This document shows positions 49,776 through 59,395 of a stretch of DNA of 64,000 nucleotides, piece after piece (the stretch's first letter is position 1; each line of letters starts with the position of its first letter). The stretch covers positions 1 through 64,000 of the forward strand of contig JAJTEF010000008.1 of NCBI GenBank assembly GCA_021300355.1, given 5' to 3'. Below the pieces are notes generated by a model that searched no databases, was not told the origin of the DNA, and saw only the letters and a program-made list of their open reading frames with translations. The translations under genes were made by a program, and so were the position numbers. Origin of the DNA: Sphingomonadaceae bacterium (lineage in GTDB: Bacteria; Pseudomonadota; Alphaproteobacteria; Sphingomonadales; Sphingomonadaceae).

Positions 49776-50455
49776 CCCACACGCTCCACCACATGGCCAT
49801 CTTGCATCACAATCACGCGGTCGCATTTTTGGGCGAGTTCGGGGTCATGCGTGATAATCAACAGCGTTGCGCCCAATGCTGCGCGGCGGGCGAATAGCAG
49901 GTCGACGATCGACGTGCCGGTCGATCCGTCCAAATTGCCCGTCGGTTCGTCTGCAAATATGATTTTCGGGCCAGCGGCCATGGCGCGGGCAATGGCAACA
50001 CGTTGCTGCTCGCCGCCTGACAGCTGCGATGGATAATGCGTCAAGCGATGCCCAAGGCCAACCGCTTCCAACTCGGCCTTTGCGCGACCGAACGGATCAT
50101 CCATCCCCGCCAGTTCCATCGGGATTGCGACATTTTCGAGCGCGGTCATCGTTGGCAACAAATGAAATGCCTGCAGCACAATGCCGATACGTCCGCGCCG
50201 TGCGCGTGCCAGCGCGTCTTCATCCAGTTCCGTAAAGTCGAGGCCGTCGACCAGAACAGTGCCGCCAGTGGCTTGTTCAAGCCCCGCCAATACCGCCATG
50301 AGTGAGGACTTGCCCGACCCCGATGGGCCAAGCAATGCAACGCTGCTGTCATAGGGCACCTCAAGGTCGACGCCGCGTAAAATCGACACCGTGGCATCGT
50401 TGGAACCAAGGCTGAGGGTGACATTTGCCGCACGGATTGCCATATCCGTTTTCAT
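49772..50455 (-). CDS. ybbA: ABC transporter ATPase, YbbA/LolD type
   Basis: A 227-residue ATPase. Walker A is LLGPSGSGKSSLM (near residue 46), Q-loop LQAFHLLPTMTALENVAI, ABC signature SQLSGGEQQRVAIARAMA, Walker B IIFADEPTGNLDG and H-switch LIITHDPELA. It belongs with the YbbA/LolD/MacB group that pairs with FtsX-like permeases. Its stop overlaps the permease start. The neighbouring tesA runs divergently, the same arrangement as E. coli tesA/ybbA-ybbP, supporting the assignment. Start is taken at 50455; 50443 is also possible. Confidence 0.9.
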   Translation of the reverse strand: MKTDMAIRAANVTLSLGSNDATVSILRGVDLEVPYDSSVALLGPSGSGKSSLMAVLAGLEQATGGTVLVDGLDFTELDEDALARARRGRIGIVLQAFHLLPTMTALENVAIPMELAGMDDPFGRAKAELEAVGLGHRLTHYPSQLSGGEQQRVAIARAMAAGPKIIFADEPTGNLDGSTGTSIVDLLFARRAALGATLLIITHDPELAQKCDRVIVMQDGHVVERVG

Positions 50456-50485
50456 GTTAACCGGAGCGTGCAAGGAAGCATCCTT

Positions 50486-51193
50486 ATGAATAGAGGTTTT
50501 TGGCTATATGGTGCGCTTATTGTCGCAATCCAAGGGCTGGTTGCATGCGGGTCTAACCCTGTAGCGGAAAATAAGGCGCAAGCGCAGGAAACGGCGAAGG
50601 TTCAGCAATATGACCGGCTGGTCGTGGCCTTTGGGGATAGCCTCTATGCGGGCTACAGGCTTGCCCCCAATGAAGGGCTCGCGCCGCAATTGCAGGCCGC
50701 GTTGCAGGCCGATGGCATAAATGTGCGTGTCCACAATGCTGGCGTATCGGGTGACACAACCGCGGCGGGAAAAACGCGGTTGGCCTTTGTTCTGGATAAT
50801 CTGGAGCGCAAGCCGGATTTGGTCGTGCTTGGCCTTGGCGGCAACGACATGTTGCGCGGTATCAAGCCTGCAGAAACCAAAGCAAATATGGTCGCGATGC
50901 TGGACGAGCTGAAGCGGCGCGAAATTCCCGTTGTCCTAACCGGTATGATAGCCGCGCCGAACCTGGGTCAGGATTATGGCAATGCTTTCAACGCGATATT
51001 CCCGCAACTCGCGAAGCAATATGACGCGCCATTATATCCGTTTTTCCTCGAAGGCGTGGTGACCGATGGCGCGCTGATGCTGCCCGATAACATCCATCCC
51101 AATGCCAAAGGGGTGTCGCGGGTTGTCGAAGGATTATCGCCGCTGGTCGAAGCTGCTTTGAAGGAACAAGGCGGCGCTGTATTAGAAAAATAA
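50486..51193 (+). CDS. tesA: Arylesterase / acyl-CoA thioesterase (SGNH hydrolase), TesA-like
   Basis: A 235-residue secreted lipoprotein. A signal segment ends GLVACGSNP with a lipobox Cys near residue 20, so it is probably membrane-anchored, unlike E. coli TesA. SGNH blocks: FGDSLYAGY (Ser nucleophile), the Gly in NAGVSGDTTAAG, LGGNDMLRG (Asn) and DNIHPNAKG (Asp, His). It would hydrolyse esters or thioesters in the periplasm. AGGA lies upstream of ATG at 50486. It diverges from ybbA. Confidence 0.9.
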   Translation: MNRGFWLYGALIVAIQGLVACGSNPVAENKAQAQETAKVQQYDRLVVAFGDSLYAGYRLAPNEGLAPQLQAALQADGINVRVHNAGVSGDTTAAGKTRLAFVLDNLERKPDLVVLGLGGNDMLRGIKPAETKANMVAMLDELKRREIPVVLTGMIAAPNLGQDYGNAFNAIFPQLAKQYDAPLYPFFLEGVVTDGALMLPDNIHPNAKGVSRVVEGLSPLVEAALKEQGGAVLEK

Positions 51194-51275
51194 TACAGCT
51201 GGGGACGCTAAGTGCTTGAAATGGTCACGCACGCGCTCCATCTGTTGTGCTATAGAATTACTGAGGGATTTAGCG

Positions 51276-52484
51276 ATGTCGACTGAAACCGTTACCCAAA
51301 CCGTACCAGAGCTGAAGCTGACTCCGCCCGACCCTGTGCCGACCGTCGCGCCGCAACAGGCGATGGGCTTGGTTCCGGTGACGGATGAACAGCAAAGCAA
51401 GCTTGCGCAGCGCGTTGAAGCCTATGTCGCTGACTTGGTGGCGCAGGATGTGAACAGCCCTGAATTCGGCAAGCGCGTGGACCAGTTGACCAACATGGGC
51501 CGCAAGGAAATTATGGAAGCATCGGCGCAGTCGAACCGCTTCCTCGATAAGCCCATTCGCCGCATGGATGAAAGTTCCGGCGTCGGTGCGGATCTCGCCG
51601 AATTGCGCCGCGTTGTTGAAGATCTGGACCCGTCCAAAAAGGGCAATTTGATGACCAAGCAGAAACTGTTTGGCATCATCCCATTCGGCAACAAGCTGCG
51701 CAATTATTTCGACAGCTATCAAAGTTCGCAAACGCATATCAGCTCGGTTCTCGCGCGCCTTGGCAATGGCAAGGATGAGCTGTTGATGGACAATGCCGCG
51801 ATCGACGTTGAGCGGCAGAATCTGTGGGTTGCCATGGGCAAGCTGGAACAGATGATTGTCATGTCCAAGCAGTTGGATACGAAACTGGAAGAAAAAGCCG
51901 CTGAGCTTGAACTGTCCGACCCCGCCAAGGCGCGCGCGATAAAGGAAAGCGCGTTGTTCTATGTGCGCCAGCGTACGCAGGATTTGCTGGCGCAAATGGC
52001 CGTGACGGTGCAGGGTTATCTCGCGCTCGATCTGGTTAAAAAGAACAATGTCGAACTGGTCAAAGGCGTTGACCGCGCATCGACCACCACCGTTGGCGCA
52101 TTGCGCACGGCCGTTACCGTGGCGCAGGCGATGACCAACCAGAGGCTCGTTTTGGACCAGATAATCGCGCTCAACACGACCACTGCGAATATCATCGACA
52201 GCACCGGTCAGTTGCTGCGCGACAATACGGGCCTTATTCATGAACAAGCTGCCGGCGCCACCATCCCGTTGGAAACGTTGAGCCGTGCGTTCCAGAATAT
52301 TTATGACACGATGGATGCCATCGACACCTTCAAGATGAAGGCGCTCGATAGCATGAAGCAAACGTCCGAGGCGCTTGAGAAGGAAGTCGAGAAGTCCAAG
52401 GGCTATATCGCACGGGCCGAAGGGCAGGCGCAGGCGACCCAGTCGGTACAGGACAGCGGTTTGCTGTCACTTGAGGTATCGTGA
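51276..52484 (+). CDS. TelA-family toxic-anion-resistance protein
   Basis: A 402-residue helical protein of the TelA family. The core includes LTNMGRKEIMEASAQSNRFLDKPI, KKGNLMTKQKLFGIIPFGNKLRNYFDSY (read in parts), QNLWVAMGKLEQMIVMSKQLD and MTNQRLVLDQIIALNTTTANII, all coiled-coil-rich. TelA proteins are linked to tellurite and other stress tolerance but have no proven reaction. GAGGGA precedes the ATG at 51276. The XpaC-like gene that follows the 67-bp repeat is its usual companion. Confidence 0.9.
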   Translation: MSTETVTQTVPELKLTPPDPVPTVAPQQAMGLVPVTDEQQSKLAQRVEAYVADLVAQDVNSPEFGKRVDQLTNMGRKEIMEASAQSNRFLDKPIRRMDESSGVGADLAELRRVVEDLDPSKKGNLMTKQKLFGIIPFGNKLRNYFDSYQSSQTHISSVLARLGNGKDELLMDNAAIDVERQNLWVAMGKLEQMIVMSKQLDTKLEEKAAELELSDPAKARAIKESALFYVRQRTQDLLAQMAVTVQGYLALDLVKKNNVELVKGVDRASTTTVGALRTAVTVAQAMTNQRLVLDQIIALNTTTANIIDSTGQLLRDNTGLIHEQAAGATIPLETLSRAFQNIYDTMDAIDTFKMKALDSMKQTSEALEKEVEKSKGYIARAEGQAQATQSVQDSGLLSLEVS

Positions 52485-52494
52485 CGATATATTA

Positions 52495-52561
52495 CCGTAG
52501 CCCTGAGCCCGTCGAAGGGCGCTTGTCGGCTGGGCGTGCTTCGACAAGCTCAGCACTACGG
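52495..52561. repeat. 67-bp palindromic REP/BIME-like element, copy 2
   Basis: Same length and end sequences (CCGTAG, CTACGG) as copy 1 but inverted: left arm GCCCTGAGCCCGTCGAAGGGC, right arm GTGCTTCGACAAGCTCAGCAC (each 21 letters; the first 20 are GCCCTGAGCCCGTCGAAGGG and GTGCTTCGACAAGCTCAGCA), around a 15-bp centre. It lies between telA and the XpaC-like gene, 10 bp after the telA stop, and may fold to end transcription. Confidence 0.85.
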
Positions 52562-52581
52562 TGTGCACATCAAGGTACAAT

Positions 52582-53307
52582 ATGAATAGCCCCGCATCCA
52601 ATTCCGACGACATCCTTAACGGCGCGGCGCGGTCGCTGCGCAATGTCCGCTTTGCGCCCATCGGGACGAAGTCGCAGGCGCTGCGCCGCGCACATTTCTG
52701 GGGTAAACTCAGCAAAGCGACAATGGCGGTCGGTGCTGTTTTAATTGGCGCAGGCATCATCGGCGGCATCATTGGCGGCATCGGTTTTTGGGGCGTGATG
52801 ATTACAGCCCTGCTGGTGACAACCGCGGCCTATGTCCTGATGCGCTTTCCGCAAATGCCGATGCCCACGGCGGAGAGCCTTAAGCTGACGGATTTAGGCA
52901 CATTGGCGGGAAAAACAGAGATTTGGCTTGAGGCACAGCGTCCTGCATTGCCCGCGCCTGCGGTGTCGTTGATGCAAGATATCGGCGTCCGGTTGGACCA
53001 GCTTGCACCGCAACTGCAAACGCTCGACGACAATGACCCTGCGGCACGTGAAGTCCGCAAACTTGTGGGGGAGCATCTGCCCGAGCTGATTAACGGCTAT
53101 AAGCGCATTCCCGACAGCCTTCGCCACAAGGAGCATGCCGGAAAGACACCCGCGCAGCAGCTGGTTGATGGCCTGAAGACGATTGACCGCGAAATCGAAA
53201 CGATGACCGGCCAGATTTCGCGCGGTGAGCTCGATAAATTAGCGGTGCGTGGCCGGTATCTTGAAATACGTTACGATAACGCCGCCGAAAATGGTCAGGC
53301 TGTGTAA
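52582..53307 (+). CDS. XpaC-like membrane protein
   Basis: A 241-residue protein with one or two hydrophobic segments (GAVLIGAGIIGGIIGGIGFWGVMITALLVTTAAYVL, read in parts, residues about 55-95) followed by a helical cytoplasmic domain (RLDQLAPQLQTLDDNDPAAREVRKLVGEHLPELINGYKRIPDSL, in parts). It resembles the XpaC partner of TelA in other bacteria. Function unknown. The ATG at 52582 has AAGG upstream. The intervening repeat may reduce but not abolish read-through from telA. Confidence 0.7.
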   Translation: MNSPASNSDDILNGAARSLRNVRFAPIGTKSQALRRAHFWGKLSKATMAVGAVLIGAGIIGGIIGGIGFWGVMITALLVTTAAYVLMRFPQMPMPTAESLKLTDLGTLAGKTEIWLEAQRPALPAPAVSLMQDIGVRLDQLAPQLQTLDDNDPAAREVRKLVGEHLPELINGYKRIPDSLRHKEHAGKTPAQQLVDGLKTIDREIETMTGQISRGELDKLAVRGRYLEIRYDNAAENGQAV

Positions 53308-53368
53308 TCCCGCAATAATGTAAACGCGGGTCGCTATCGATTGCCCACGACATGCACAGGAAAACGGC

Positions 53369-54445
53369 GTGACCCAACCAAGCTTACAACGCGACATTTT
53401 TGGAACGCTGGCCAATGGTGAAGCTGTCCACGCGGTGACGCTGACCAATGCCGCCGGCATGTCGGTCAGGATCATCAGCTACGGCGCTTCTATCCAGTCG
53501 GTGTGTGTGCCCGACGCCAATGGCCAGTTTGCGGACGTCACAACGGGCTATGCCGATATTGCGGAATATGTCGCGCAGCGGCAATATTTCGGCGCGACCG
53601 TTGGCCGGGTCGCCAACCGGATTGCCGGCGCGCGTATTGAGCTTGATGGCAAGGTCTACAGCGTTCCCGCCAATGACGGTGTGCATTCGCTGCACGGGGG
53701 CGATGTCGGGTTTGACAAGGTGAACTGGACGGTCATGGCGTGCGACGCAGAGGCGTTATCGGTGACGCTCTCGCATATTAGCCCCGATGGTGACCAGGGA
53801 TATCCCGGCACGTTGACGGTTACCGCAACCTATCAATTGCACCCCGAAAATGCGCTGTCGGTGCATTACGAAGCGGTCACCGATGCGCCGACCTGCGTGA
53901 ACCTGACAAACCATGCTTATTGGCATTTGGGCGGGGAGGGGGCTGGCTATGATGCAATGGACCATGTGCTGACGATTGCCGCCGATCAATATCTGCCGGT
54001 TGATGCGACGCTTATTCCAACGGGAGAACGCCGCAGCGTTGTTGCCACGCCATTTGATTTTCGTGAACCCATGCCCATACGCAAATATGTTCGCAGCAAC
54101 GCGGACATTCAACTAACCCACGGCAGCGGATATGACCATAATTGGGTGGTTGATGAGGAAGTCACGCGCGAACCCCGATTGATGGCACATTTGGAAGATC
54201 CAGTGTCCGGGCGGACGATGACGTTACTGTCCAACCGGCAGGGGCTGCAGTTTTATTCTGGCAATTTCTTTGATGGAACGACGTCGGGAAAGGCAGGCAA
54301 AAGCTATCGAATCGGCGATGCAATCGCGCTTGAGCCGCAAATGTTTCCGGACGCGCTCAACCAGCCCGCTTTTGCTTCAATTGTTCTTCGTCCTGGGCAA
54401 GTCTATTCGAATGTGATCATGTGGCGTTTCGGCATCGGCTGGTAG
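53369..54445 (+). CDS. galM: Aldose 1-epimerase (mutarotase)
   Basis: A 358-residue beta-sandwich enzyme that interconverts the alpha and beta forms of galactose and glucose. Active-site residues are visible: the Arg in GATVGRVANRIA, His in GVHSLHGGDVG, the catalytic His in LTNHAYWHLGG and the Glu in AIALEPQMFPDALNQP. The start is GTG with AGGAAA upstream. It is transcribed alone on this strand, ahead of a structured leader and a two-component pair. Confidence 0.94.
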   Translation: MTQPSLQRDIFGTLANGEAVHAVTLTNAAGMSVRIISYGASIQSVCVPDANGQFADVTTGYADIAEYVAQRQYFGATVGRVANRIAGARIELDGKVYSVPANDGVHSLHGGDVGFDKVNWTVMACDAEALSVTLSHISPDGDQGYPGTLTVTATYQLHPENALSVHYEAVTDAPTCVNLTNHAYWHLGGEGAGYDAMDHVLTIAADQYLPVDATLIPTGERRSVVATPFDFREPMPIRKYVRSNADIQLTHGSGYDHNWVVDEEVTREPRLMAHLEDPVSGRTMTLLSNRQGLQFYSGNFFDGTTSGKAGKSYRIGDAIALEPQMFPDALNQPAFASIVLRPGQVYSNVIMWRFGIGW

Positions 54446-54491
54446 TTTTCTCCGAATATCAAAGGGTAAACAAAGGAAGCCCTAAAAACGC

Positions 54492-54576
54492 GAGCGCCGC
54501 TTGCGCTCCGATGCCTGTTTTAGATGCAAAACAGGTTGAAATCAGCTATGCATATCCTCTAGCAGAAAATGCATAG
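54492..54576 (+). other. Multi-hairpin leader before the response regulator gene
   Basis: Three consecutive inverted repeats: GAGCGC/GCGCTC (54492-54508), CCTGTTTT/AAAACAGG (54514-54535, 6-nt loop) and CTATGCAT/ATGCATAG (54546-54576, 15-nt loop). The last ends 12 bp before the response regulator start. They could be a galM terminator plus operators, or an RNA leader. I see no U-tract after the first, and no known riboswitch. Confidence 0.5.
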
Positions 54577-54588
54577 TTGGGATGCTCC

Positions 54589-54996
54589 ATGAATTCACTG
54601 CTGAAAGGGGCTGGTGCCCCACCATTTCATTCGTCCTCAAGCATTTTGCTTATCGATGACGAGTATGAAATTCTGCCAGAATATCAGGAGTTTTTCGAAC
54701 TCGCGGGGTTCAGAACGTTGACTTGCGCTGATCCCGTTCAAGGTATGGCAATGGTGCTTGAAACGCCCGACATTGCGGTTGTCATCACTGACCTGCGCAT
54801 GGCGCATTTGGATGGCATCAGCATGATTAAAGGCGTGCGCGACGCCCTACCGGAAGGGCGTCATGTGGATTTCATGATTTTGACGGGTGACGCCAGCACG
54901 CAGCTAGGCGACGATTTGGCCGACATTCCCATCTTTCTAAAGCCAGCGGACACGGACGCATTGGTCGCGGCTATCCGCACGGTATTGGTGTGTTGA
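54589..54996 (+). CDS. Single-domain response regulator
   Basis: A 135-residue CheY-like receiver. The acidic pocket is in ILLIDDEYEI, the phosphorylated Asp in VVITDLRMAH (near residue 68), the Thr/Ser in MILTGDAST, and the conserved Lys in IFLKPADTDALV. It has no output domain. ATG at 54589 is chosen over an in-frame TTG at 54577. Its stop overlaps the histidine kinase start, so the pair is translated together. Output must be by protein-protein contact or a downstream relay (inference). Confidence 0.88.
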   Translation: MNSLLKGAGAPPFHSSSSILLIDDEYEILPEYQEFFELAGFRTLTCADPVQGMAMVLETPDIAVVITDLRMAHLDGISMIKGVRDALPEGRHVDFMILTGDASTQLGDDLADIPIFLKPADTDALVAAIRTVLVC

Positions 54997-57695
54997 ACCG
55001 CCGCTGGACCGAATTCCCGGCGACCCGGGATATTCCCAAAACAGAACTTCTGATTGCCCTATTGCTCGGTGTTGTAGGACTTTTCCTGAATATGTTCGAG
55101 CTCAAGCTTGGCTGGGGCATGAACTTTGTACTCGGAAACGTACTGGTATATGCATTTGTGCGCATGCTGGCGCCGCAGTCTCTGGTGCTTGCGGTTTCAG
55201 TGTCAAGTATCGGGTCGATCATCTTGTGGAACCACCCATGGGCTTGGATCGTGTGGGTATGCGAAGCGATATTTATCGCGGTCGTTGCGCGCCGCACCTC
55301 ACCTGTCCGCAGCGTCGTCATTTACTGGATAGTGGCAGGCGCGCCTTTGGTGTTCCTATTCTATGGCGGCATCCTGAAAATGGATCAGCTGTCGCTTGCC
55401 CTTGTGGTCGCAAAGCAGGTCGCGAACGGGATATTGAACGTCGTTCTTGGTGAGTTGATTTATGTCTCCCTTCTGAGCGGAAATCCGTTCGGAAAATTCG
55501 GACATTGGCCAAAGCTTAGGGTTGAATGCTTTACGGTCATGTTATTCATGGGAACGGTGCTGATCCCGGCGACGGTGTATATGGCGCTGGATGCGCCGTC
55601 GCGTGAACGTGCCGCGATGGACGAGGTTAACAGAAACCTTGAATCGCGCATGAGTGTCGCGGACGCAAAGTTAAGTGCGTGGGTCGATTCCCGAACTATG
55701 CTGCTGCGCGGCTATGCAGATAATGGTGCGCTTCCCCCCGGCCAATCCGATGTTCGTTTGCCGAAGGAATTTTCGGCTGAATTTCAAAAAATTGCTGTCT
55801 TGCTCCCCAATCAAAGCCTGGCGGAATTTGCATCGGCTGAAGGTGGTTCGGTTATCGAAGCAACGGCGGCCAAAGCGGATCTATCGCCTTTAACGGACAC
55901 CCGTGCGCGCCTGGTCGCGTTAAATCTTGGGCAAGGGCGATCGAATGTCGATTTTGCATTGGTCGTTCCACATGTTCGAAACGGCAAAGCGGACTATATT
56001 GTCGCAATATTACGTCCGGCAACCTTGCATGACCTTGTCGAAATCCCCGGCCAGCATTTCATGGACAATATTTTTGTGATCAGTCCTGCCCAAGGGACGT
56101 TCGCCCTCACTCATGTCACCACGAACGTGCGCACCCTTGTCGGTTCCATGCCCCAAAGTCAGCAGGCGACTGCAGTTACGAAACCGGTTCTTATAAGTGA
56201 CGTCGATTATAGGCGTGCAATCACTTACGATCTGCGTGACTCGCAAATCGTTCGCGCGGGACCCATCGCTGCGCTGCCTGAATGGCAAGTTGCGTCAGTG
56301 CTTCCGCTTGCACCGGCGGTGCTAAAAGCGCGCAAGGGACAACTGGTTCAATTTGTCGCGCTCATTGCATTTGTTTTTCTGATTGGGCTGCTTGCATCGC
56401 GTATGAGCAAGAAGGCGTCGAAAATATTGCGGCGTGTGTCGCAGTCAGCAGCAGACCTTACACAGTTTGAGGCGGGGAAACCTGCGTCCGACCAGATATT
56501 TATTGAGGAAGTTAGCGAGATTTCGGGAACGATAGCGATTGCAGCGGCTTCGTTCGGTCGCGAGCGTGGTGCGTTGGCAAGCTATCAACGCCGGCTGAAC
56601 AGCATCGCGCAGCATGCTCCGATCATCGTCTATGCCGTTGACGTCGCAAATGGCGAAGGGACGGACATGACCTATGTCAGCCCGTCACTTGAACAAATGC
56701 TGGGCTATTCGACGGCCGAAGGTTTGACGGACAAATGGTGGAGCAGTTCCATTCATCCGGACGACTATGATTACTGCATGGCTGCGTTTAGACATTTGGA
56801 GCCGGGAAAAGTGTACGCGGCTGAATACCGCCTCCGGCACAAAAACGGCCATTATGTCTGGGTATATGACACGCTATCGGTTGAGCCCACGGCGCAGGGG
56901 GCAGAGCAAGAAGCCGTTGGCATCATCATGGATATTTCCGAACGAAAGGCATCCGAGGATCAGCTTTTGCAATCGGACAAGATGGCAAGCCTTGGCCGGA
57001 TGATTTCCGGTACCGCGCATGAGCTAAACCAGCCATTGAACTTTATCAAAATGGCAGCATCAAACCTGCGTGAAAACGCGGTTCGGGGGCGCTTGGAAGC
57101 GGAAAAGTTCATTCCCAAGCTTGAAAATGTTCTGGCGCAGGTCGAACGTGCCTCTGCCATATTGCTGCAGATGCGGATATTTGGCCGGACGTCGAAGGAA
57201 GCACCGTCCGCGATCAATATTCAACATACGGTTGAAGCGGCCATCTTAATGGCCGAACCACAGATGGAGCTCGACGGGACACAACTGATCACTGAAGTGA
57301 AAGCATCCAACATCTACGTTCGGGCGTTACCCGTGATGCTGGAGCAGGTTCTTCTGAACCTGTTCATCAATGCTAATGATGCTATTCATAGTCGGCATGA
57401 TGTCGGCGATAGCGCAGAAGGTGAGATAAAAATCACCATTGATCGTAATGAGCGGTCGGCGGTGATCATAGTGGCGGACAACGGCCCCGGTATCCCCCCA
57501 GATGTCTTGCCCAAGATATTCGAACCGTTCTTTACGACTAAGCCGCCCAAGGAAGGTACTGGGCTTGGACTATCGATTAGCTATGGCATCATCCGCGACA
57601 TGGGCGGCGTGTTGCGCGCCAAATCGAGCCGCAAAGGCGCACGGTTCATTATCGAACTGCCACTGGCCGATGCCACAGCAACCGAGGCCGCTTGA
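54990..57695 (+). CDS. Membrane sensor histidine kinase with N-terminal helix bundle, periplasmic sensor and PAS domain
   Basis: A 901-residue kinase. About seven helices cover residues 20-200 (a MASE1-like input bundle), then a periplasmic region of about 240 residues, a further membrane helix ([17 protein letters not shown] near residue 455), a PAS domain (about 535-640, [19 protein letters not shown]) and the HisKA/HATPase core: H-box [16 protein letters not shown] (His near 676), N-box [11 protein letters not shown]1 [11 protein letters not shown]-box FEPFFTTK and G2 GTGLGLSIS. The start is GTG at 54990 inside the response regulator stop; TTG at 54993 is an alternative. The signal is unknown; the sugar genes downstream are a possible target (inference). 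Confidence 0.9.
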   Translation: MLNRRWTEFPATRDIPKTELLIALLLGVVGLFLNMFELKLGWGMNFVLGNVLVYAFVRMLAPQSLVLAVSVSSIGSIILWNHPWAWIVWVCEAIFIAVVARRTSPVRSVVIYWIVAGAPLVFLFYGGILKMDQLSLALVVAKQVANGILNVVLGELIYVSLLSGNPFGKFGHWPKLRVECFTVMLFMGTVLIPATVYMALDAPSRERAAMDEVNRNLESRMSVADAKLSAWVDSRTMLLRGYADNGALPPGQSDVRLPKEFSAEFQKIAVLLPNQSLAEFASAEGGSVIEATAAKADLSPLTDTRARLVALNLGQGRSNVDFALVVPHVRNGKADYIVAILRPATLHDLVEIPGQHFMDNIFVISPAQGTFALTHVTTNVRTLVGSMPQSQQATAVTKPVLISDVDYRRAITYDLRDSQIVRAGPIAALPEWQVASVLPLAPAVLKARKGQLVQFVALIAFVFLIGLLASRMSKKASKILRRVSQSAADLTQFEAGKPASDQIFIEEVSEISGTIAIAAASFGRERGALASYQRRLNSIAQHAPIIVYAVDVANGEGTDMTYVSPSLEQMLGYSTAEGLTDKWWSSSIHPDDYDYCMAAFRHLEPGKVYAAEYRLRHKNGHYVWVYDTLSVEPTAQGAEQEAVGIIMDISERKASEDQLLQSDKMASLGRMISGTAHELNQPLNFIKMAASNLRENAVRGRLEAEKFIPKLENVLAQVERASAILLQMRIFGRTSKEAPSAINIQHTVEAAILMAEPQMELDGTQLITEVKASNIYVRALPVMLEQVLLNLFINANDAIHSRHDVGDSAEGEIKITIDRNERSAVIIVADNGPGIPPDVLPKIFEPFFTTKPPKEGTGLGLSISYGIIRDMGGVLRAKSSRKGARFIIELPLADATATEAA

Positions 57696-57812
57696 ACCCG
57701 TCTGGGGGTTGGAACCAGATCTTCATGCGGTGTTCCATTGACAGGCAGCGGACTTCACAGCAAAGTGCGAATGACACCGGTTACCTTGGTCAACCCTAAA
57801 AGGAATGAAGCG

Positions 57813-59395
57813 ATGATCAGCCGCCGCACGAGCCTTTTGCTTTTGGGTTCCACGCCACTGCTGCCTTACGCAGCCCGCGCGCAAGGGTCGGCCGCTACCT
57901 CCAGCCTTGATCCACATGCAGCGATGCGTTGGGCGAAGGGGTTCGAAGGCCAGCGCCGTGCAGATTTGGGCAATGGTCGTTTCCTTAATCCCATTTTTTC
58001 GGGCGATCATCCCGATCCGTCTTTGGTGTGTGACGGAGAGGATTATTATCTCACTTTCTCCACCTTTGACGCATATCCCGGCATTGTCATTTGGCACAGC
58101 CGAGACCTTGTGAACTGGCGACCAGTCACCGCTGCGCTAACAAAGCCAATCGGTTCGGTGTGGGCGCCCGATTTGGTGAAACATGACGGCCGTTTCTATT
58201 GCTACATTCCGGCGCGAACCCCTGAAAAGAAATCGATCTACGTCATCACCGCGGATAAGATCGAAGGGCCGTGGAGCGACCCGGTTGACCTGAATTTGCC
58301 CCTGCATATCGACCCTGCGCATGTGTTCAGCTATCAGGCGACGGCTTATCGACCGTCGGTTCTGTCGAGCATGTCTACGACCCGTGGCGTTATCCGGAAG
58401 AATGGGTCGTTGAGACATTCGCGCCCGAAGGCCCGAAGATCATGAAGCGCGGTGACTATTGGTATATGACGACTGCGGTTGGCGGCACCGCTGGCCCGCC
58501 CACTGGCCATATGGTCATCATGGCGCGCAGCAAGTCGCTTGCTGGTCCATGGGAAAATTGCCCGCGCAATCCGTTAATCCGCACGATTTCCGCGCGTGAA
58601 AAATGGTGGTCGCGCGGACATGCGACATTGTTCGAAGGCCCGGGCGGAAAATATTGGATGATGTATCATGGCTATGAAAATGGCTATTGGACCTTGGGCC
58701 GGCAGACGCTGCTTGAGCCCGTAAAATGGGACGCCGATGGCTGGCCGCGTCCATTGGGTGGTGATTTGTCCCGCCCGATTAAGAAGCCGCGGGACATTGG
58801 CCCTCAACCACATGGCGCGCCATTGTCGGATGATTTTTCGACGGACAAAATGGGTACGCAATGGGCGTTTTATGATCCGGCCAATGAAGAAGCCAATAGG
58901 CTGAAACGGGTAGGCGGCACCCTGCATATGGCGGCCAAGGGCAAGACGCCGTCAGATTGCGCGCCCTTATGCGCGTTGGTCGGCGATCAGGCGTACCGCG
59001 TCATTGTGGATATTGAAGCCGATCCCGGAGCGGAAGGCGGTATATTGCTGTTCTACAATCGCCGACTTTATGCAGGATTGGGTTTTGGCAGCAAAGGCAT
59101 CGTCATGCATCGCTACGGCCTGCAACGGCCGCGCGGCGCCATTCCAGGACAACGCGACCCCGGCGGCAGCGCTGTGTCAAAACTGTCGATCCGCCTGACG
59201 AATGACCGCAACATACTGACCATTCACACCAGCGATGATGGCCGGCAGACATGGCGTAAGTTCGACGTCCAAATGGAAGTATCGGGCTACCACCATAATG
59301 TCGCTTACGACTTCCTTTCGCTGCGTCCAGCGCTCTACGCCGCCGGACAAGGCGAGGTCCGCTTTCGCAATTTCACCTATGAGGCTCTAACGTGA
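57813..59395 (+). pseudogene. GH43 family glycosidase, broken by an internal deletion
   Basis: A secreted GH43-type enzyme (arabinofuranosidase or xylosidase) with a signal peptide (ISRRTSLLLLGSTPLL ... AARAQG) and a five-bladed propeller. Catalytic residues visible: the Asp in SGDHPDPSLV, the Asp in SVWAPDLVKHDG and the Glu in VVETFAPEGP. A C-terminal beta-sandwich (about 58800-59395) follows. In the middle HIDPAHV (about 58322) jumps to VQLSGDGLSTVG in another frame; about 16-18 residues seem to be missing, with a shift of one base modulo 3. The rest is intact. AAGGAAT precedes the ATG. It overlaps uxaC by 4 bp, so the sugar genes form an operon for plant polysaccharide side chains. Confidence 0.8.

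Noticed and set aside
51270..52361. Antisense open frame over telA
   Set aside because: No similarity and full overlap with a confident gene.
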